The notes: generated from the sequence alone by a model not told the origin. Counted from the stretch's first letter, positions 8,702 to 18,476 are shown. The stretch is 64,000 nt of DNA from Candidatus Binatia bacterium (GCA_022827045.1 JAJDTQ010000286.1:1-64000), one strand, 5' to 3'. Program-made: numbers and translations.

Positions 8702-9368
8702 ATGGCATGCATTTCAGGCAATGATCGTTCGCAGTTGCTGATTCTTCCGGATGCCGTAGACGACTGGGTGGGCGCGGACAATCCGGTTCGTCTCATATCG
8801 CTGGGCTTGACCTTGAGCGGGCTTGCTTCGAACGGGTGTAGCCCAACAGGACGGGGCGGCCGGGCTACGACCCCGCTGATCTCCTGAAGCTGTACCTCTA
8901 CGGCTACCTGAACCGCATCCGTTCGAGTCGGCGCCTGGAGGCCGAGACCCACCGCAATCTTGAAGTGATCTGGCTTTTGCGCCGGCTTCAGCCGAACTTC
9001 AAGACGATCGCGGACTCGCAGCGCGACAACCGGGAGGTGTTTCGCGACTTTGTGCGGCTGCCGCGACCTCGACCTCTACGGCCGCGAACTTTTGGCCGTC
9101 GCCAGCACGCATCAAGGCGGCGATCAACGTGAACCGCAACTTCACGCGCGCCAAGCTCGAAAGAGAGTTGAAGAGTGCCGAGGAGCGCATGGACGGCTAC
9201 CTGAGGCAAATGGACGAGGCGGACGCAGACGATGCCGGCGGCGGCGCGGTGGTGTATCTGGAAGCGAAGACCGCGGCGCTCCAGAAACGCCGCCCGACCT
9301 TGGAGGGATACAGGGACAAGCTGGAGGAAGGCGGACGTGGACAGCTGTCACTGACCGACCAGGAGTCT
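8702..9368 (+). pseudogene. IS1182-family transposase remnant
   Basis: Several short frames in different phases together spell an IS1182-type transposase N-terminal half: ISGNDRSQLLILPDAVDDWVG, ADNPVRLI, then YDPADLLKLYLYGYLNRIRSSRRLE, NLEVIWLLRRLQPNFKTIAD, FVRLPRDLDLYGRELLAV, and NVNRNFTRAKLERELKSAEERM with QLSLTDQES. The catalytic C-terminal half is missing and the remnant runs directly into a DUF1640-like fragment. At least four frameshifts or deletions mark it as old. Confidence 0.8.
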
Positions 9369-9580
9369 GACACGCACCGTTTCGTCAAACACATGACAGA
9401 AAGCGGTTCACCGAGAAGCAGGCTGAGACCCTCGCCGGAGAACATGTCGCCCTCCTCAACGCCAAACTCGCTACCAAGGCCGACGTCGCCAGAGTCGAGG
9501 CCGGCATCGAAGCTTTGCGCCACGAGACTGGCGCGGCTATCGAAGTGGTGAAGGCCATGGGCTGGACCCGTGGTGCATGA
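9369..9580 (+). pseudogene. DUF1640 (CCDC90-like coiled-coil) fragment
   Basis: From DTHRFVKHMTESG the frame matches the start of DUF1640 proteins, which normally continue F-TEKQAE. Here a T is missing (ggttcaccgag rather than ggtttcaccgag, about 9404), and the continuation (EKQAETLAGEHVALLNAKLATKADVARVEAGIEALRHETGAAI) is in another frame, ending at TGA 9578-9580. DUF1640 proteins are short coiled-coil proteins with a C-terminal membrane helix, which is absent. The fragment is fused without gap to the IS1182 remnant. Confidence 0.65.
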
Positions 9581-9597
9581 TACCCGTGGTGCATGAT
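9566..9597. repeat. perfect 16-bp tandem duplication
   Basis: The 16-mer acccgtggtgcatgat occurs twice head to tail at 9566-9581 and 9582-9597. The first copy contains the end and stop codon of the DUF1640 fragment. It probably marks a recombination or repair joint at the end of the insertion-rich region. Confidence 0.85.
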
Positions 9598-9717
9598 TCT
9601 TGGCGAGAGGTTCAGGGTCCCATGAATGCATCGGCCCCAACCTTGCTCATTGCTCCCGGACGCCATTGCCTCCGGCATGTCGATCGGTATAGGATGGCAG
9701 AGGAGAGACACATACAT

Positions 9718-10218
9718 ATGCTGGCCACCACATTCTTTCTGTCGATTGCGGCCCTGTTGGCCCTGTGCGCGGGGCAGCCCGCCGGAGCCGAAGAGAGCGG
9801 CAGCGTCGAACTCCTGGAGAGCTATGTCCACGACTACACCACGCTGGAGCACGCGGGACGCACGGTCACCGCGGGCCCGCTGGAGGGGACGGCGACTGTC
9901 ATCAAGAGCAGCGGCGCTCTCTTCGCGGAGGGCGGAAGCTTGCGCATCGCCTGCGTGGCCTACGCCAAGAGTTCGGACGCCGGCCTGGATCTCGAAGCGC
10001 CGTGCACGCTGACCGACGAGTCGGGCGACAAAGTGTATCTGATGTCGGAGCGGCGGGCGGGGGACGTTGCGGCGGGGGGCGGCGGCCGAGGCGTTCAGCG
10101 GATCGTGGGCGGCACGGGCCGGTATGCCGGCGTCACCGGCGAGTGTCCCTACACGACAAGCTACCTTCAAGACCGGTGGGTGGTCTCGCGCGTAGCATGC
10201 ACTTGGCGAAGGCCGTGA
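9718..10218 (+). CDS. secreted protein, beta-barrel allene-oxide-cyclase/dirigent-like pattern
   Basis: ATG 9718 follows AGGAGAG (9701-9707) and gives a standard signal peptide (TTFFLSIAALLALCAGQPAGA). The mature domain of about 145 residues has a run of short beta-strands, paired cysteines (IACVAYAK, APCTLTDESGD, GECPYTT, VACTW) and a late IVGGTGRYAGVTGE motif. That motif is common in allene oxide cyclase-like and dirigent-like barrels, where a G-G-T-G-.Y turn precedes the last strands. Function in bacteria is unknown. It overlaps the hydrolase gene by about 20 bases. Confidence 0.7.
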   Translation: MLATTFFLSIAALLALCAGQPAGAEESGSVELLESYVHDYTTLEHAGRTVTAGPLEGTATVIKSSGALFAEGGSLRIACVAYAKSSDAGLDLEAPCTLTDESGDKVYLMSERRAGDVAAGGGGRGVQRIVGGTGRYAGVTGECPYTTSYLQDRWVVSRVACTWRRP

Positions 10219-11159
10219 TTCAGCGGGTGGAGATTTTCCGGGGCCACATCACCGGCGGAGCCTGGCGCGCAATGTTCCGCAGGGCGGTATGGGAACGGGT
10301 GCTGCTCTATTCCTTCCCGGTGGTCCTGGTGACGATCCTGAGCTACACCGGCCACCTCGAGAACCACTACCTCTACCACCCGGTCCGTGAGATCACCGTG
10401 ACCCCGGCCGACTACGGGACGCCCTTCGAGGACGTGAGTTTCCAGGCCGCCGACGGCGTGCGGCTGCACGGCTGGTACGTGAGGCCTCCCGCCCCCGACC
10501 GCCCGGTGCTACTCTGGGCGCACGGCAACTCGGGCAACCTCTCCCACCGGGTTGGCCACATTGCCGCGATCCACAGGGAGCTCCGGGCGGGAGTCTTCCT
10601 GTTCGACTACAGGGGGTTCGGCCGAAGCGAGGGAAAGCCCTGGGAGTCGGGACTGTACGACGATGCCCGGGCCGCCTACGCCTGGCTGGCCAAGCGGGTT
10701 CCTCCGGAGCGGATATTCGTGTTCGGGCGTTCTCTGGGGGCCGCTGTGGCGATACGCATCGTGTCGGAGGGTGCCGCCGCCCGCGGGCTGATTCTTGAAT
10801 CGCCCTTCGAGACCCTGCTGGCCATAGGAAAGGAACTGTTTCCGTTCCTGCCCGTGAGCTGGCTCGTTTCCCAGGAGTTCGACAACGCCCGCTACCTGCC
10901 GCTGGTGAGGATGCCCGTGTTCATCCTTCATGGCGATGCCGATGAACTCATCCCCATCGATCACGGCCTGCGGCTCTTCGCGCTGGCCAACGAGCCCAAG
11001 CACTTTCACGTGATCCGGCGATCAGGGCACAACGACACGTGGCGGGCCAGCGGCGAGCGGTACTGGGACGCCTGGCGCTCGTTCCTGGCGAACCCCGGAC
11101 AGGATGTTCCGAAGGCGGTGGACCCGCTGGGCGCGAGCCGTGACCCTGCTCCGCCTTGA
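10197..11159 (+). CDS. membrane-anchored alpha/beta hydrolase (BEM46/ABHD13-like)
   Basis: After a hydrophobic N-terminal helix (VLLYSFPVVLVTILSYTG) comes a serine-hydrolase fold with all expected elements: oxyanion HGNSGN, FDYRGFGRSEG, nucleophile elbow FGRSLGAA (Ser), the Asp in HGDADELIP and the His in SGHNDTW. The arrangement matches BEM46/ABHD13-type hydrolases of unknown physiological substrate. ATG 10197 is used; ATG 10272 (MFRRAVWERV) with GGAG upstream is an alternative start. The active site would face the periplasm if the helix is a signal anchor. Confidence 0.85.
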   Translation: MHLAKAVIQRVEIFRGHITGGAWRAMFRRAVWERVLLYSFPVVLVTILSYTGHLENHYLYHPVREITVTPADYGTPFEDVSFQAADGVRLHGWYVRPPAPDRPVLLWAHGNSGNLSHRVGHIAAIHRELRAGVFLFDYRGFGRSEGKPWESGLYDDARAAYAWLAKRVPPERIFVFGRSLGAAVAIRIVSEGAAARGLILESPFETLLAIGKELFPFLPVSWLVSQEFDNARYLPLVRMPVFILHGDADELIPIDHGLRLFALANEPKHFHVIRRSGHNDTWRASGERYWDAWRSFLANPGQDVPKAVDPLGASRDPAPP

Positions 11160-11767
11160 GGGGACGGAGCCAGATCTCCTTCCTGATCCTCCACAGCGAG
11201 GCGGCCGTGCCGCGCTTCTTCGTCACGACGCTGGCCACGGACAGCAACTTCGTCAGACGCGCCACCTCGGCCTGCAAGCAAGGCGCGTCCTGCCGGCGAG
11301 TGCCAGAGTACAAGGTACGTTCCATGCTGGGGCTTTCGGCCACGATGGCACACAAGGACGGCCACCACCCGATCATCTTCATGCAGTGCGGCCCGATGCG
11401 GTTCCGGGCGAATGCGAAGGGGAGGCACGGCGCCGACCGTTCAGACATCCGGCGATCCTGCCTCCGACCTCGGTCGGGCTGCCTGGGGACATCGGCGCGG
11501 AGCGCCCTCCCATTCAGCATGTATACGACGAGTTCGTCCGGGTAGAGGACCTGGACGGGCCCGCGCGGTGGCTTGAGGATGCCTCGAACGCGCGCCGGCT
11601 TCCGTAGACCGCTTGACATTTGACAGGCAGTCTCGTTATCGGGAATAGCCATGAGACTGCCTGCGACAATCATGGGCTTTTTGTTGGGGAGCCGGGCCTG
11701 CGCTGGGATATACCCGTGGTAGCCGCCTGAAACCTTCGAACGACAAACACGAACCGGGAGGGAATTC
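11160..11767. other. about 600 bp without a convincing gene
   Basis: Short frames exist on both strands (for example 11156-11545 plus and 11006-11428 minus), but none has a credible composition, start site or recognisable motif, and they mirror one another. This is probably intergenic DNA or an unrecognisably decayed gene. Confidence 0.4.
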
Positions 11768-12109
11768 ATGGGCAAGTACATGTTTCACACGACATACACG
11801 GGCAAGGGGCTCGCGGGCCTGCTCAAGGAGGGCGGCAGCCGGCGTCGGGAGGCCCTGACGGAGACCATCGAGGCGATGGGCGGGAGCGTCGAGGGACTCT
11901 ACTATGCGTTAGGGGACACGGACCTCTACATCATCTGCGATCTTCCCGACGACGCGACGGCAACGGCGGTATCGCTGAACATCGCCAACGCCGGCGCCCT
12001 TGAGATCAGAGCCACCGTGCTGATCACACCGGAGACGGTGGACGAGGCGGTCAAGAAGAAGGTGCCATACCGGCCGCCCGGAGCCCGGGCCAGTCGGGGG
12101 CGCAAGTAG
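11768..12109 (+). CDS. GYD-domain protein
   Basis: ATG 11768 follows CGGGAGGG. The 113-residue protein has the GYD/DUF1330-like ferredoxin fold pattern: KYMFHTTYTGKGLAGLLKEGGSRRREAL, AMGGSVEGLYYALGDTDLYIICDLPDD, and a final TVLITPETVDEAVKK. The YYALGDTD..I segment corresponds to the family's conserved G-[YF]-D strand. GYD proteins are small cytoplasmic proteins of unknown function, widespread in deltaproteobacterial and Rokubacteria-like genomes. Stands alone. Confidence 0.85.
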   Translation: MGKYMFHTTYTGKGLAGLLKEGGSRRREALTETIEAMGGSVEGLYYALGDTDLYIICDLPDDATATAVSLNIANAGALEIRATVLITPETVDEAVKKKVPYRPPGARASRGRK

Positions 12110-12403
12110 GGGTGGAAGCGGGGTCGCCGGTTTGAGCCGACCCTGGCGCCTCCGTGAGTGCGACTTATCGCCCGACTCCAGCGAGGCGTCTCCGAACTTG
12201 GTGGCGGTGATGGTTCCGGCGTTCGTCGTGAGTTCAACTGACGGATAACCGCAGACGAAAGAGCCATGCTCCGCGAGATCGAGGAGCGAACGGCCGGATC
12301 GCGGCACGTGGTGGTCATAGGGCTGGCGGAGTCCACGGTATTCGTGCATGGGACGGGCGGCGAGGCAATGCTCCGGGTGTGCCTTGCCGGCAAGGGATGG
12401 ATC

Positions 12404-12709
12404 ATGTACAGGGACGGAGCCATGCGACGGGAGATGATCCGCCTGCTTGCGGCAACGCTGCTGACGTGCGACCTGTTCGCTTCGCCGGGCATGGCCGGCG
12501 AGCGGACAGTCGGCCTGATCACCGACACGGACGACAATCCGTTCTTCGTGACAATGAAGCAGGCTGCCCGCGGGAAGGCCGGCGCGCTCGGCCTGGAGTC
12601 CCCCGGTACGGACTTCCACGACACGGGCGTGACCTTGGTCACGAATCGCCCGGTTCCGGGAATCCCGTCCATCTCCTCGAACCAGAGCCTGAAGGAGTGT
12701 TGGGGATGA
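12404..12709 (+). pseudogene. sugar ABC transporter binding protein, internally deleted
   Basis: The frame begins with a signal peptide (start ATG 12404 with AAGGGATGG, or ATG 12422) and the first strand of an RbsB-like binding protein, ERTVGLITDTDDNPFFVTMKQAARGKAGALG. It then jumps directly to the family's extreme C-terminus (FHDTGVTLVTNRPVPGIPS...SLKECWG). About 200 residues of the normal 310-330 are missing with no loss of frame. The product cannot bind sugar. Its stop overlaps the start of the next gene (ATGA). Confidence 0.75.
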
Positions 12710-13560
12710 TGTCGTCGAAGCGGCCAGAGCCCATGGGCTCTCCCCAGGCCGTTGCCCCGCGTGAACCGCCTGGACGGGAGGCGACCGCCGACGGCGCCCG
12801 AAGGACATTCGGTGACTTGATCAGGACACTGGCGGCGGTTCTGTTACTTGTTGTACTCGGCTCGGCGCCGACGATCGCTGCGGAGATGCTCCGCATCGGC
12901 GTCGATCCCGGCTATCCGCCATTCAGCGACATCGACGGGGAAGGTCATCTCTCGGGATTCGACATCGACATCGCCCAGGCCCTTTGCGCGAGGATGGACG
13001 CGGCGTGTGTTTTCGTTCCGCAGGACTGGGAAGGATTGATACCCGGGCTTCGGGCCGGGAAGTTCGATGCCATCGTCTCCAGCATGTCGATCACCGGGAA
13101 GCGCCGCCGGTTGGTGGCGTTCACGGAGCGCTACTACAGCAGCAAGGTGCGCTTCGTGGCCCGGAAGGGCTCGGGTTTCGATCCGGCAGCGCCGGCGGGA
13201 CGGACCGTCGGGGCGATGCGCGCAACGATTGCCTCGGACTGGCTGGAAGAGAATCTGGCGAGGCTTGCCGCCGTAAGGCTGTATCGTGACCAGGAGACGC
13301 TGCTGCGGGGACTCGTCGAGGGCCACATGGACGCGGTATTCGGCGACGCGCTCGGTTTCCGGAATTGGCTCGGGAGCCCAGAGGGCACCGCCTTCGAGTT
13401 CGTGGGCGAGGGGTACCGGCTCGACGAAGGCATCGGCATCGCGGTGCGCAAGGAGGACGATGCGTTGCGCCGCCACCTCAACAGGGCGCTTCGTGCGATC
13501 CTGGCCGACGGCTCCTATGAAGAGATCAACGCGCGGTACTTTCCGTTCAGCATCTATTAG
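12706..13560 (+). CDS. amino-acid-type substrate-binding protein (SBP family 3)
   Basis: ATG 12706 overlaps the preceding stop and has AAGGAG at 12692-12697. An unusually long N-terminal segment (about 35 residues) precedes the hydrophobic signal (TLAAVLLLVVLGSAPTIAA). The mature part has family-3 hallmarks: LRIGVDPGYPPFSDID, GFDIDIAQALCARM, WEGLIPGLRAGKFDAIVSSMSIT, FTERYYSS, GRTVGAMRATIASDWL, and a C-terminal YEEINARYFPF. It resembles Lys/Arg/Orn-binding proteins. No permease or ATPase genes are adjacent. Confidence 0.88.
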   Translation: MMSSKRPEPMGSPQAVAPREPPGREATADGARRTFGDLIRTLAAVLLLVVLGSAPTIAAEMLRIGVDPGYPPFSDIDGEGHLSGFDIDIAQALCARMDAACVFVPQDWEGLIPGLRAGKFDAIVSSMSITGKRRRLVAFTERYYSSKVRFVARKGSGFDPAAPAGRTVGAMRATIASDWLEENLARLAAVRLYRDQETLLRGLVEGHMDAVFGDALGFRNWLGSPEGTAFEFVGEGYRLDEGIGIAVRKEDDALRRHLNRALRAILADGSYEEINARYFPFSIY

Positions 13561-14312
13561 AACTCTTGTTCGGGGGAGTCGGATGTCGACCCGGGAGCGG
13601 ACACGTTCGGCGTTGCCTTTGCATCGGAAGTGCACCAGTCTATGGGTTGGCGTGGTTCGCGCGCCTTAAGGCTTAGGGGCGACAGCTTCGAGCTTGCCTG
13701 GAGACGCAACATCATGGCCCGCGACACGGTTCGTGTTGACGTCGCGAACCGTCTGGCGCACCTTGCGGTCCGGCGCGGCCCGGTGTTGCGTTTCCACGAT
13801 GCGCAAGTGGCTTCGGTGGCTCGATGCCTCCTTCCGGACCCACCGTTCCGTCGCGGTCGGGGCGCGTCTGGGCGCCGAACGACCGGACTCTTCTGTGGCG
13901 GGCCGCATCCGAGCCGCCGCCAGCGTCGACGAAAGCGGCCGCCTCGCCGACGGACTCGCCATGTCCGGGCGGCTCGCCACCGTTCAGGGTTTCGGTTCCG
14001 CGACGTTCTTTGCCGTGAGGTGGTACCCCCGCATATTGTCCTGCGTTGCTCCGAACTCGTTGCCGACGTGCGAGGTGGAGCGTGGCCCAGGCCTTCGTGA
14101 ATGGCTACGAAGCGTTTCTGTGCACCCGCGTTATATACATACGGCTCGCCCGAGTCGGCCGTCGACTACATGGAGGGGTTCCACGAACGCACGGCTTCAC
14201 CGGCTTCAACTTCGACATGACCCACGGCAGCCGAATCCCGTACGAGCAGGTCATTAAAACTTCATTCGCCTGCTCGCGGAGAAGGTGGTGCCACGGCCGA
14301 CATGGGGCCCTT
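13561..14312. other. about 750 bp without a convincing gene
   Basis: Frames on both strands look like shadows. Near 14120-14260 the plus strand reads VDYMEGFHERT and then HGFTGFNFDMTHGSRIPYEQ across a phase change. That has protein-like composition and may be a fragment of a decayed gene, but I cannot name the family. Confidence 0.35.
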
Positions 14313-14843
14313 TCACGGGGAACCGGCTGATCTTGGTAGGCTGGACCTGTACAGACTCTTGAGTTGGACTTGAAGCTCTTCCGTCATCTCGACCTTTAGT
14401 TCCTGGAGCCGCAGCCCCATCTTTTCTCGATAGATTTTCCACCCGAACTTGTCGCTAATGGCCTTCAGGTCGTCACCGAGAGCCATGGCCTTGTCTCGAA
14501 GCTCCCTTACGGCAGCATCGCCTTTGGTCGAAGCCCTGTGTCCTGCCCGGAAGCGACCAAGACACAGTTCCTTGTAGCGGCGCTCTATCGGGGTTGCCTT
14601 GGGATGCGGCGCCCGGCACTTGTTCTTCGCCATCGCCGTCTTCAACTCTTCCTGCGTAGCCCGGTACTCCTTCCAGAGAGAAGTCTCCCTGGCAATGTCC
14701 GCTATCTCAAGCCGCGCTTCTTCGGCAGTCTGCCTGCTAAGCTGCAGGAGTTGTGCTTCCAACTCCATCCGGCTCAGGAGCCCTTCATCCGCCACCGCCG
14801 TTGCCGTCCACAATACGATCAAGAACACAGGCACGTAACCCAC
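14313..14843 (-). CDS. secreted coiled-coil protein, unknown function
   Basis: The GTG at 14843 is preferred because GGGAGGAG lies directly upstream and the protein then begins with a signal peptide (YVPVFLIVLWTATAVA). The rest (about 155 residues) is almost entirely charged alpha-helix with heptad character (MELEAQLLQLSRQTAEEARLE, ELKTAMAKNKC, VRELRDKAMALGDDLKAISDKFG), plus two cysteines. It would be a periplasmic helical protein. No family recognised. It lies downstream of the YhaN-like ATPase on the same strand. Confidence 0.6.
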   Translation of the reverse strand: MGYVPVFLIVLWTATAVADEGLLSRMELEAQLLQLSRQTAEEARLEIADIARETSLWKEYRATQEELKTAMAKNKCRAPHPKATPIERRYKELCLGRFRAGHRASTKGDAAVRELRDKAMALGDDLKAISDKFGWKIYREKMGLRLQELKVEMTEELQVQLKSLYRSSLPRSAGSP

Positions 14844-14921
14844 AACTCCTCCCTCTACAAAAGAACTGCCGTGGCTCTGCACTCGACTCGCACGAGCGCC
14901 GAGGCCCGCTCCATTCCACTT

Positions 14922-17900
14922 CTACCCTGCTTCATGGGGGTGGGACGATCTCTGAGCCCACGCCCACCAGCGCCCGAGGCAGTCGTTGGCGACTCCGTGA
15001 GACAGGCTCGCGGCTGCCGGGGTGATTTGCGCGGCGAGCCGCAATTCGTTCTCGGTGAGCACTGGCCGGTCGTCGAGGTGACCGGTCTCGGCGAGATGCT
15101 GTCTGAGCTTCTCGACGTTGCTCTCCCGAAAATCCCGCAGGCGCGGGTCGCTGTTGTCGTCGAGTGCCGCCACCAGCCGTCTGGCGTCGCCATTCAGTCG
15201 CCGTGTGAAATCGACCACGTCATCGAGAAAGCGCTCGCTCAAGACGTCGCTTTCCTCAAGCACGACGCGGTCCACGGGTCGGCCTTTCCCCTGCATCCAC
15301 AACTCGCAGAAGGTCTCAAGCAGGTCCAGTCTGGCTGTAATGTCCGCCAGCGAAACCGAGCGGGAGCCCAGCCGTTCGGCGAGCGGCGTTTCCACGACCG
15401 TTCTCCACTGACCCGCGCGCTCAATTCCGTTCAGGAGAAAATCGTGCAGCAGGTCCGGGGCGTCCCACAGGAGGTAATAGAAATGCTGCTCCGCGTAGCC
15501 GAGTTCCGGGCGGAACTCCGGCACGTCGAGGGCCGCTCCGTATTCTTCGGACGACAGGCCGTCAGGGGCCGGAACCGCTGGTCCGAGATCGACCTGGAGT
15601 GCGTGAGTTCCGCTCACGCTGGCCGTCCGAGTGCGTATCAGGCCCAGGTCGATGGCAGCCGTCAACTCGCACTCCTCCTTGCCGAGCGCGTCCCGGATTC
15701 GATCCACGTCCAGAGGGTCGCTGGCAAGATAGAATATCTGGCGATCCTGTTCTTTTGCCACGCGCCCCAGACTCCGTACCACGGCCTCGAAACGCCGGGG
15801 GTCGCTCTGGTCCAGCGCTTCGTCGAGAAACAGGGGCATAGTCTTGCCCTGTTCCACCTCCTCCGCAAACGCGATGCGCGCCGCCAGCAGCAACTGGACC
15901 CGTGTCCCGTCCGACAGCTCGTCGATCTCCCGCACTTCTCCACCGCGCGCTTCCCGGGCAAAGAGCCGCGGAGCGTCATTGTCCTTGCCCAGCTCCAGCT
16001 TGTAGTTATGGTGGGTGAACGCGAAGAAATGGGCGCGCGCGCGTTCAAGCACCCGGGGCATCCGGCTATGCTCGTATTCCTTTTCCACCGCGTCCATCAG
16101 GAAGCGCCCCGCCCTGGCGTACAGCGCGTCGTCGCGGAGATCGCGCAGTTTGGCGCGAGCCTCTTCACGGACGGCAATCAGTCCCTGGGTGCCGTTGCCG
16201 TTCCTGGCCGCGTCCGTCCGGGTCGTGATCTCGGCAATCTCGTTCCGCAATTCGCCTGCTCGAGCCTCCGCGCGCGCCAGATCGTCCTTGAGCCGTTCAA
16301 GGGACAGTCCGTCGGATTCGGCCAGTCTCTCTGCTCCGGCCTTGGCGAGTTCCGCTTGATCCAGGCCGATCTGGCCTTCCACACTTGTCCGTTCATTGAT
16401 CAGATCCCGATAGTGCTGCAACGAATGGGTCAACGCCACGAGGCCTTTCATGTCGCCTTCGCCCAACGATGCGTCCGCATAGATCCGCGCGATGGATTTG
16501 GCCGCGGCCGAGCGGTCAACCGCTAACTCCTCGATCTGCGCCGTCATCTTCCGCTCGTCGGAGAGCGCCTGTTCCAGCCGGGAGCTCCGGTCCGCGATGT
16601 GGTGTATCCGCGCCTTGGCCGTTGCGGCATCTTCCGGCTTCATCTCACCGTGCCCTTCGAGAATGCCAGCCAGTTTGGACAAGAGGCCCGCATACTTCTG
16701 CTCTAGGCCTTCCACTTGGCCTGCCGCGGCTTCGTCTTCGCGACGCGCCAGGCGAAGCTGGTCGAGAGCGCGCGCGAAGTCCACCAACTCCGCGTCCGGC
16801 GGGATCGCTTCCAACCCGAGTCTTTCCGCGATTTCCTTCCTGCGGGCCTCCACGGCGGCTTCCTGTTCGGACAGGCCCTCCAGTTCGTTCTCCAGCCGCC
16901 GCCGTTGCAGGCCGCTGTCGCGCGCCTGCTCGATGGCGGCCTCCATGTCGGCGGTTACACGCTCCAGCCGGTTCAGGTGTGCCTCTACCACGGGGAGAGC
17001 CCATTCAGCGGGCGGGTCAAGGCCGAGTTCCTCGAACACGGCCCGTGCGGCCCTTCTGTCCGCGCCGGAACGATCCCGGCGCCCCAGCAGCAAGACGGCC
17101 AGAGCGGTGCCGATACCCAGCCCTCCAATGAGCCCGGCAATCGAGACAAGCGCGACCGACTGCTCTTGTACCCAAGCCAGGCCCACGTTCTCGATAAGCA
17201 GCGCCAGCCCGCCAGCCAGCGTCATTACGCCGGCGAAGAGCAGCCACGGCCACCTGGTGCGAACCCTGCCGGCCACGTTTTCAGGCTCGGGCGCTCGCAG
17301 CCACCCGCGCAAGGCTTCGGCTCCGGCGCGCAACCTCTCCATGTCTCGCTCGGCCTCCGCGGGCAGTTCGGCGCGTTGAAGCTGACGCAGCCGCTCCCGA
17401 AGGGTATTGGCCTGAATGGCGTGCTCCTGGCTCGAACGCAGGAAGGCGAACAACTCGCCATGCTCGGACAATGTCAGCGCGGTCCCGCCTGCGAGATGGG
17501 CCTCATGGTCACCGACCTCGTGCAAGGCCACGGCAAGCTTCCTTCGAGTGGCGTTCCGTTCGATCCTTGCCGCGTCCAGTTCCAGCTCAATGCGGCTCAA
17601 CTCGTCGGCGTTCTCACGCCAAGCCGCAAGGTCGGACGGTTCGACCGGGTTGTCCAGGGCGGCTTGCTGCAGCGCCTCGCGCGTCCTGTGCAACTGCTGT
17701 TCCAGCGAACGCTCGCGCTCCGCCAACGCGTCCGCCTGATGCTGGTACCGCTCGACCTCCTCGACCTCCTTGCCGGTGAGCTTGGCAAGCGCGCCGGGCA
17801 ACGCGTCGATCCGCTCCATGATCGCGGAGAACTCTTGCCGCCGACGCGCCAGCCCGATGGCGCGCTCCACCAGCACCAGCCGGCCGGAGGCGGCATCGGC

Positions 17901-18476
17901 CTCTTCGAGCTGACTCCTGAGGGATTCAAGATCGTCCGTGCGCCGCTGCAGGTCGGCCTGCTGGACGACCGCCTTCTGCACGTCGTCGGACGCGTTGTTG
18001 AAATCCCGGCGTTGTCGGCGGCCAACTTGGCGAGAGACGCCGGAGAACAGGTCCGAGCCGATCTTGTCCAGATCGAATCCCCCGGACATCTGCCGCCGGA
18101 TTTCCGAGGCAATGTCGGCGGTGCCGTCCCGGGACGGATCGACCAAATCGCGCAGGCGCAGAAAGAAACAGCGGTGGTTGTGGGACGGGGGAAGACTAGG
18201 GGAAACATGCCGGTCGCGGCCTCGCTGCCATGCGACGCGACTCCCTTCACGCCGCCCCGCCCACGGTTCTCCTTCCAGTTCGAACTCGGCGCTTACGGAC
18301 GTGAGCGGCGAGGGATGCCGGTCTTCCCAGTACACGCTTTCAAGGGCGCGGCAGATGCTCGACTTGCCCACCCCGTTGGGTCCGAACACGACATGGAAAC
18401 CCGCCCCTACCGATTCGATCTCGAAGGGTTCGCTGATGCCCGGCAACCGGTTGATGGCAAGCCGTTTGAGCTTCAC
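14922..18476 (-). CDS. SbcC/YhaN-like SMC-type ATPase with internal membrane helices
   Basis: 1184 residues from a GTG start that overlaps the upstream phosphoesterase stop (GTGA). Walker A is GPNGVGKSS (about 31-39), in a RecF/SbcC-type N-terminal lobe. Long coiled coils follow, interrupted by two hydrophobic helices at about 405-460 (LLFAGVMTLAGGLALLIENVG and IAGLIGGLGIGTALAVLLLG). The C-terminal lobe has the ELSDGTRVQL signature and Walker B PLFLDEALDQSDP (about 875). Two membrane segments inside the coiled coil are characteristic of the YhaN branch. With the YhaO-like partner it likely forms a DNA-end-processing nuclease. A C-terminal extension of about 250 residues is larger than usual. 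Confidence 0.88.
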   Translation of the reverse strand: MKLKRLAINRLPGISEPFEIESVGAGFHVVFGPNGVGKSSICRALESVYWEDRHPSPLTSVSAEFELEGEPWAGRREGSRVAWQRGRDRHVSPSLPPSHNHRCFFLRLRDLVDPSRDGTADIASEIRRQMSGGFDLDKIGSDLFSGVSRQVGRRQRRDFNNASDDVQKAVVQQADLQRRTDDLESLRSQLEEADAASGRLVLVERAIGLARRRQEFSAIMERIDALPGALAKLTGKEVEEVERYQHQADALAERERSLEQQLHRTREALQQAALDNPVEPSDLAAWRENADELSRIELELDAARIERNATRRKLAVALHEVGDHEAHLAGGTALTLSEHGELFAFLRSSQEHAIQANTLRERLRQLQRAELPAEAERDMERLRAGAEALRGWLRAPEPENVAGRVRTRWPWLLFAGVMTLAGGLALLIENVGLAWVQEQSVALVSIAGLIGGLGIGTALAVLLLGRRDRSGADRRAARAVFEELGLDPPAEWALPVVEAHLNRLERVTADMEAAIEQARDSGLQRRRLENELEGLSEQEAAVEARRKEIAERLGLEAIPPDAELVDFARALDQLRLARREDEAAAGQVEGLEQKYAGLLSKLAGILEGHGEMKPEDAATAKARIHHIADRSSRLEQALSDERKMTAQIEELAVDRSAAAKSIARIYADASLGEGDMKGLVALTHSLQHYRDLINERTSVEGQIGLDQAELAKAGAERLAESDGLSLERLKDDLARAEARAGELRNEIAEITTRTDAARNGNGTQGLIAVREEARAKLRDLRDDALYARAGRFLMDAVEKEYEHSRMPRVLERARAHFFAFTHHNYKLELGKDNDAPRLFAREARGGEVREIDELSDGTRVQLLLAARIAFAEEVEQGKTMPLFLDEALDQSDPRRFEAVVRSLGRVAKEQDRQIFYLASDPLDVDRIRDALGKEECELTAAIDLGLIRTRTASVSGTHALQVDLGPAVPAPDGLSSEEYGAALDVPEFRPELGYAEQHFYYLLWDAPDLLHDFLLNGIERAGQWRTVVETPLAERLGSRSVSLADITARLDLLETFCELWMQGKGRPVDRVVLEESDVLSERFLDDVVDFTRRLNGDARRLVAALDDNSDPRLRDFRESNVEKLRQHLAETGHLDDRPVLTENELRLAAQITPAAASLSHGVANDCLGRWWAWAQRSSHPHEAG

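Noticed and set aside
11156..11607. Overlapping plus frames of 129 and 167 codons
   Set aside because: No start site or motifs, and mutually exclusive with equally long minus frames.
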